DNA of 64,000 nt, from the NCBI RefSeq assembly GCF_001577755.1, contig NZ_CP010776.1:3410001-3474000 (forward strand), read 5' to 3'. The notes beneath the pieces were generated by a model, which had not been told where the DNA came from, did not search any database, and saw nothing but the letters and a program-made list of their open reading frames with translations. Of this stretch, positions 62,094 to 64,000 are shown piece by piece. Numbering within the stretch: position 1 is the first letter of the stretch; every line of letters starts with the position of its first letter. A program made the translations under genes and the position numbers. The DNA is from Rufibacter sp. DG15C. GTDB lineage: Bacteria > Bacteroidota > Bacteroidia > Cytophagales > Hymenobacteraceae.

Positions 62094-62230
62094 AATGTCA
62101 ATAGTTATGTTTAGTACACTTTATCACAATTTGCTAAATAACAAGCGTGCGCTCCATTGGATTCACCAATATTGATTTTGTTAATATCTATTGCTATCAG
62201 TTATAATTGAACCCCGAATGTGTTTAAAAC

Positions 62231-62258
62231 AAAAAAGGGAGCTAATAGCTCCCTTTTT
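62231..62258 (-). terminator. Intrinsic terminator of the TPR gene at 62.3 kb
   Basis: AAAAAGGGAGCT pairs with AGCTCCCTTTTT around AAT (12 bp), 20 bases after the stop codon of the minus-strand TPR gene; the final T-run in that direction continues to TTTTTTG. Confidence 0.9.
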
Positions 62259-62277
62259 GATATTGATGTTCGTAAGA

Positions 62278-63429
62278 TTATAAAGTCTCTAGTAAGGCAT
62301 CCATCCGCTTAGCGTCAGCTGGCCTGTCCAAAGCAGTGTACACTTTCAACAAAGATTGAACCACCGTACGGTCTTTTGGATTAGCCTTCAATGCAGCTTC
62401 AAAATAAGGCAAGGCCATCACGAATTGCTTTTTAGCATCGGCTTGTAAAGCCTTCCCGTTTTTTTGGAACTCCGCCAAGGTCATTTTGTTGGCTTTGTTG
62501 TTCAAGTTAGCACCTTTATTGAAGTAGTAAACCCCTAGGTTATACTGGGCATCAAAGTTGGCTGGCTCTAATTGAGCGGCTTTTTTATAGGCGGCCAAGG
62601 CTTCTTCAGGCTTTTTAGTACGCTCTAACAAGTTGCCTTTCACGGTGAGCAAGTTGGCATTGTTTGGATCTGCGGCAATGGCAGCGTCCAACTTGGCCAT
62701 GGACTCTTGCTCCTTCCCTGCCTTCAGATAAAGGTCTAGTTCTTGCAACATAAAGGTTCTGTTGTCTGGATACGCTGCTCTGGCCTTTGAAATGATATCC
62801 AATGTCTCTTTTTCGTTTTTGTCAACGGTTGAAGAGATGTACAACAGTTGGTTGTATACCTGCGGCGATGCTTGTTTCATCTCCACTAGCTTGTTGTACA
62901 TTTTCTTGGCTGAGGCGTAATCCTCCTTACCCGCTGCGGCATAAGCAGCATACAAATAGGCAATGGTGTCTTGAGGCTTATAGCTGGCAGCTTCTACATA
63001 CGCTTTGTAGGCTTCGTCAAACTTCTTGTTGTTGTAGTTGTCTACCCCAGCGTTCAATGCATAGGCGTACATATTGCCCATCAAGATTTCTTTGCGTTTG
63101 TTTGCCTCTTCTGTGTACTGCTTCTTTTTGGTTTCTAAGGCTGGAACTTTCTCAAACGCTTGAAAAGCCTCTTTGCTCACCTGGGCCGGGTCTAACGTCT
63201 TACCATAAATGGGGTGACTAGCCATATCCATGTAGATAAGACCTTTGTAATACCAAGCTTTGGCGTCTTCTTTGGTTTTCTCATGAACAACCGCTTTGTC
63301 TATTTCAACTTTGGCTTTGTCAAGAGTACCTTTTTGGTGCAGCATCACTGCTGACGTTACTGCGGAAGTCTGCGCATTCGCGACTTGGAGGGAAATTACC
63401 GCCGCAGCCGTTAAAAGAAATTTTTTCAT
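62278..63429 (-). CDS. Secreted TPR-repeat protein downstream of gyrA
   Basis: 383 aa with a signal peptide (KKFLLTAAAVISLQVANAQ). The rest is tetratricopeptide-repeat helices (for example AWYYKGLIYMDMASHPIYGK; AYAAAGKEDYASAKKMYNKL; AQYNLGVYYFNKGANLNNKA) ending in PADAKRMDALLETL. No enzyme motif. It starts 69 bases downstream of the end of gyrA on the same strand and is probably read from gyrA or its own promoter. In Bacteroidota a TPR protein next to gyrA is common, but its function is unknown. Confidence 0.82.
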   Translation of the reverse strand: MKKFLLTAAAVISLQVANAQTSAVTSAVMLHQKGTLDKAKVEIDKAVVHEKTKEDAKAWYYKGLIYMDMASHPIYGKTLDPAQVSKEAFQAFEKVPALETKKKQYTEEANKRKEILMGNMYAYALNAGVDNYNNKKFDEAYKAYVEAASYKPQDTIAYLYAAYAAAGKEDYASAKKMYNKLVEMKQASPQVYNQLLYISSTVDKNEKETLDIISKARAAYPDNRTFMLQELDLYLKAGKEQESMAKLDAAIAADPNNANLLTVKGNLLERTKKPEEALAAYKKAAQLEPANFDAQYNLGVYYFNKGANLNNKANKMTLAEFQKNGKALQADAKKQFVMALPYFEAALKANPKDRTVVQSLLKVYTALDRPADAKRMDALLETL

Positions 63430-63498
63430 CTCTCTTCTGTTTTTTGGTTAACGTTTGTGCTTGTCTTTACTATTATAATTTATCATTCCCAGAAGAGC

Positions 63499-64000
63499 TT
63501 AGTTTTCACTAAGCATCTCTGGGTCTGTCAAATCCTCTGGGTTTAGGGCCTCCCCTGCAGTCAGTTCAGACTCGTTCAGAATTGCTTCCTCCTTGTCTTC
63601 TACCTCAATCTTAGCTACAGATGAAATTTCATCTCCTTCGTTGATTTTCAAGAGTCTTACCCCCTGCGACACACGACCGATTACTCTTAAATCTGCTACT
63701 CTCAATCTAATGGTGATGCCGGATTTGTTGATGATCATTAAGTCATCCGAATCTACCACACCTTTAATGGAAACCAGGTGACCAGTCTTTTCAGTAACGT
63801 TCAAGGTTTTCACGCCTTTACCGCCACGGTTGGTGATTCTGTACTCTTCCAGCAACGAACGCTTTCCAAAACCTTTCTCAGAAACTACCAAAAGGTTGGT
63901 CTCCAGGTTATGTACACAAACCATACCAACAACTTTATCATCAGGCCCAGCCAAGGTGATACCTCTCACCCCTGCCGCCGTACGGCCCATCACGCGAACC
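63499..64000 (-). CDS. gyrA: DNA gyrase subunit A, C-terminal end (5' truncated by window edge)
   Basis: About 167 residues are visible; the frame stays open to the window edge. This is the last part of the GyrA beta-pinwheel: VRVMGRTAAGVRGI (the GyrA-box type strand region of the final blades), LLVVSEKGFGKRSLLEEYRI, TNRGGKGVKTLNV and the acidic tail DLTDPEMLSEN. Gyrase introduces negative supercoils with ATP, GyrA cutting and passing DNA. The strand repeats with GGKG and GITIRL separate it from the parC end at the start of the window. Confidence 0.93.
   Translation of the reverse strand, partial: VRVMGRTAAGVRGITLAGPDDKVVGMVCVHNLETNLLVVSEKGFGKRSLLEEYRITNRGGKGVKTLNVTEKTGHLVSIKGVVDSDDLMIINKSGITIRLRVADLRVIGRVSQGVRLLKINEGDEISSVAKIEVEDKEEAILNESELTAGEALNPEDLTDPEMLSEN

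Overview
The window looks like ordinary chromosome from a member of the Bacteroidota, most likely order Cytophagales and close to Hymenobacteraceae (Rufibacter, Nibribacter or Pontibacter type). The genus is inferred, not proven. The evidence is a primary sigma factor without region 1.1, promoters of the TTTG-N18/19-TANNTTTG type, few Shine-Dalgarno sequences, bacillithiol synthesis (bshB1), carboxypeptidase-like/TonB-receptor proteins, an HU-CCDC81/SPOR protein, DUF2911 and DUF5686 proteins, and a Bacteroidota-type his operon. There is no prophage, insertion sequence, CRISPR array or rRNA operon.

Layout. 1-5.8 kb: 3' end of parC, two TPR proteins and a DUF5686 outer-membrane protein. 5.8-9.1 kb: thrS-infC-rpmI-rplT, with infC starting at an AUU codon. 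9.2-14.1 kb: POT transporter, Gre-like factor, tRNA-Met, START-like protein, LptF/G-type permease, rpsO. 14.2-20.6 kb: pnp, primary sigma factor, trxB, M23/LysM hydrolase, bshB1. 20.6-27.1 kb: accC, an alpha-oxoamine synthase, a histone H1-like peptide, tyrS, a lipoprotein, holA. 27.3-37.2 kb: one long envelope operon (1010-aa TPR protein, outer-membrane barrel, HU-CCDC81/SPOR protein, ExbB, ExbD, TonB-like protein) running into folC and trmB. 37.4-44.4 kb: a degenerate TrpF-like protein, mnmA, lipoprotein, rpe, TonB-type receptor, DUF2911 protein. 44.6-52.2 kb: hisGDCBHAF-hisIE preceded by a leader peptide rich in histidine codons. 52.3-58.6 kb: TetR and LytTR regulators, then a coupled cluster of C39-like protein, RimK-type ATP-grasp ligase, GCS2 ligase and N-formylglutamate amidohydrolase, then a YvlD-like membrane protein. 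58.7-64 kb: a 37-kDa nucleoid-associated-protein homologue, a TIGR02117 protein, two poorly known proteins in an AT-rich patch, a TPR protein and the 3' end of gyrA.

The most striking feature is not a gene. A 38-bp palindrome with half-sites CGTTTTTGGC and GCCAAAAACG, a variable middle and a constant total length occurs 19 times between genes. Recognisable versions also lie inside hisD, hisC and hisA, where the reading frame and the usual protein length appear preserved. Copies sit between convergent, co-directional and divergent genes, so they cannot all be terminators. They behave like a selected DNA site whose function and binding protein are unknown. Second in interest are the his leader (attenuator), the ATP-grasp/GCS2 amide-ligase cluster, and the envelope operon combining a DNA-binding-type domain, a septal SPOR domain and a proton-driven ExbBD-TonB module.
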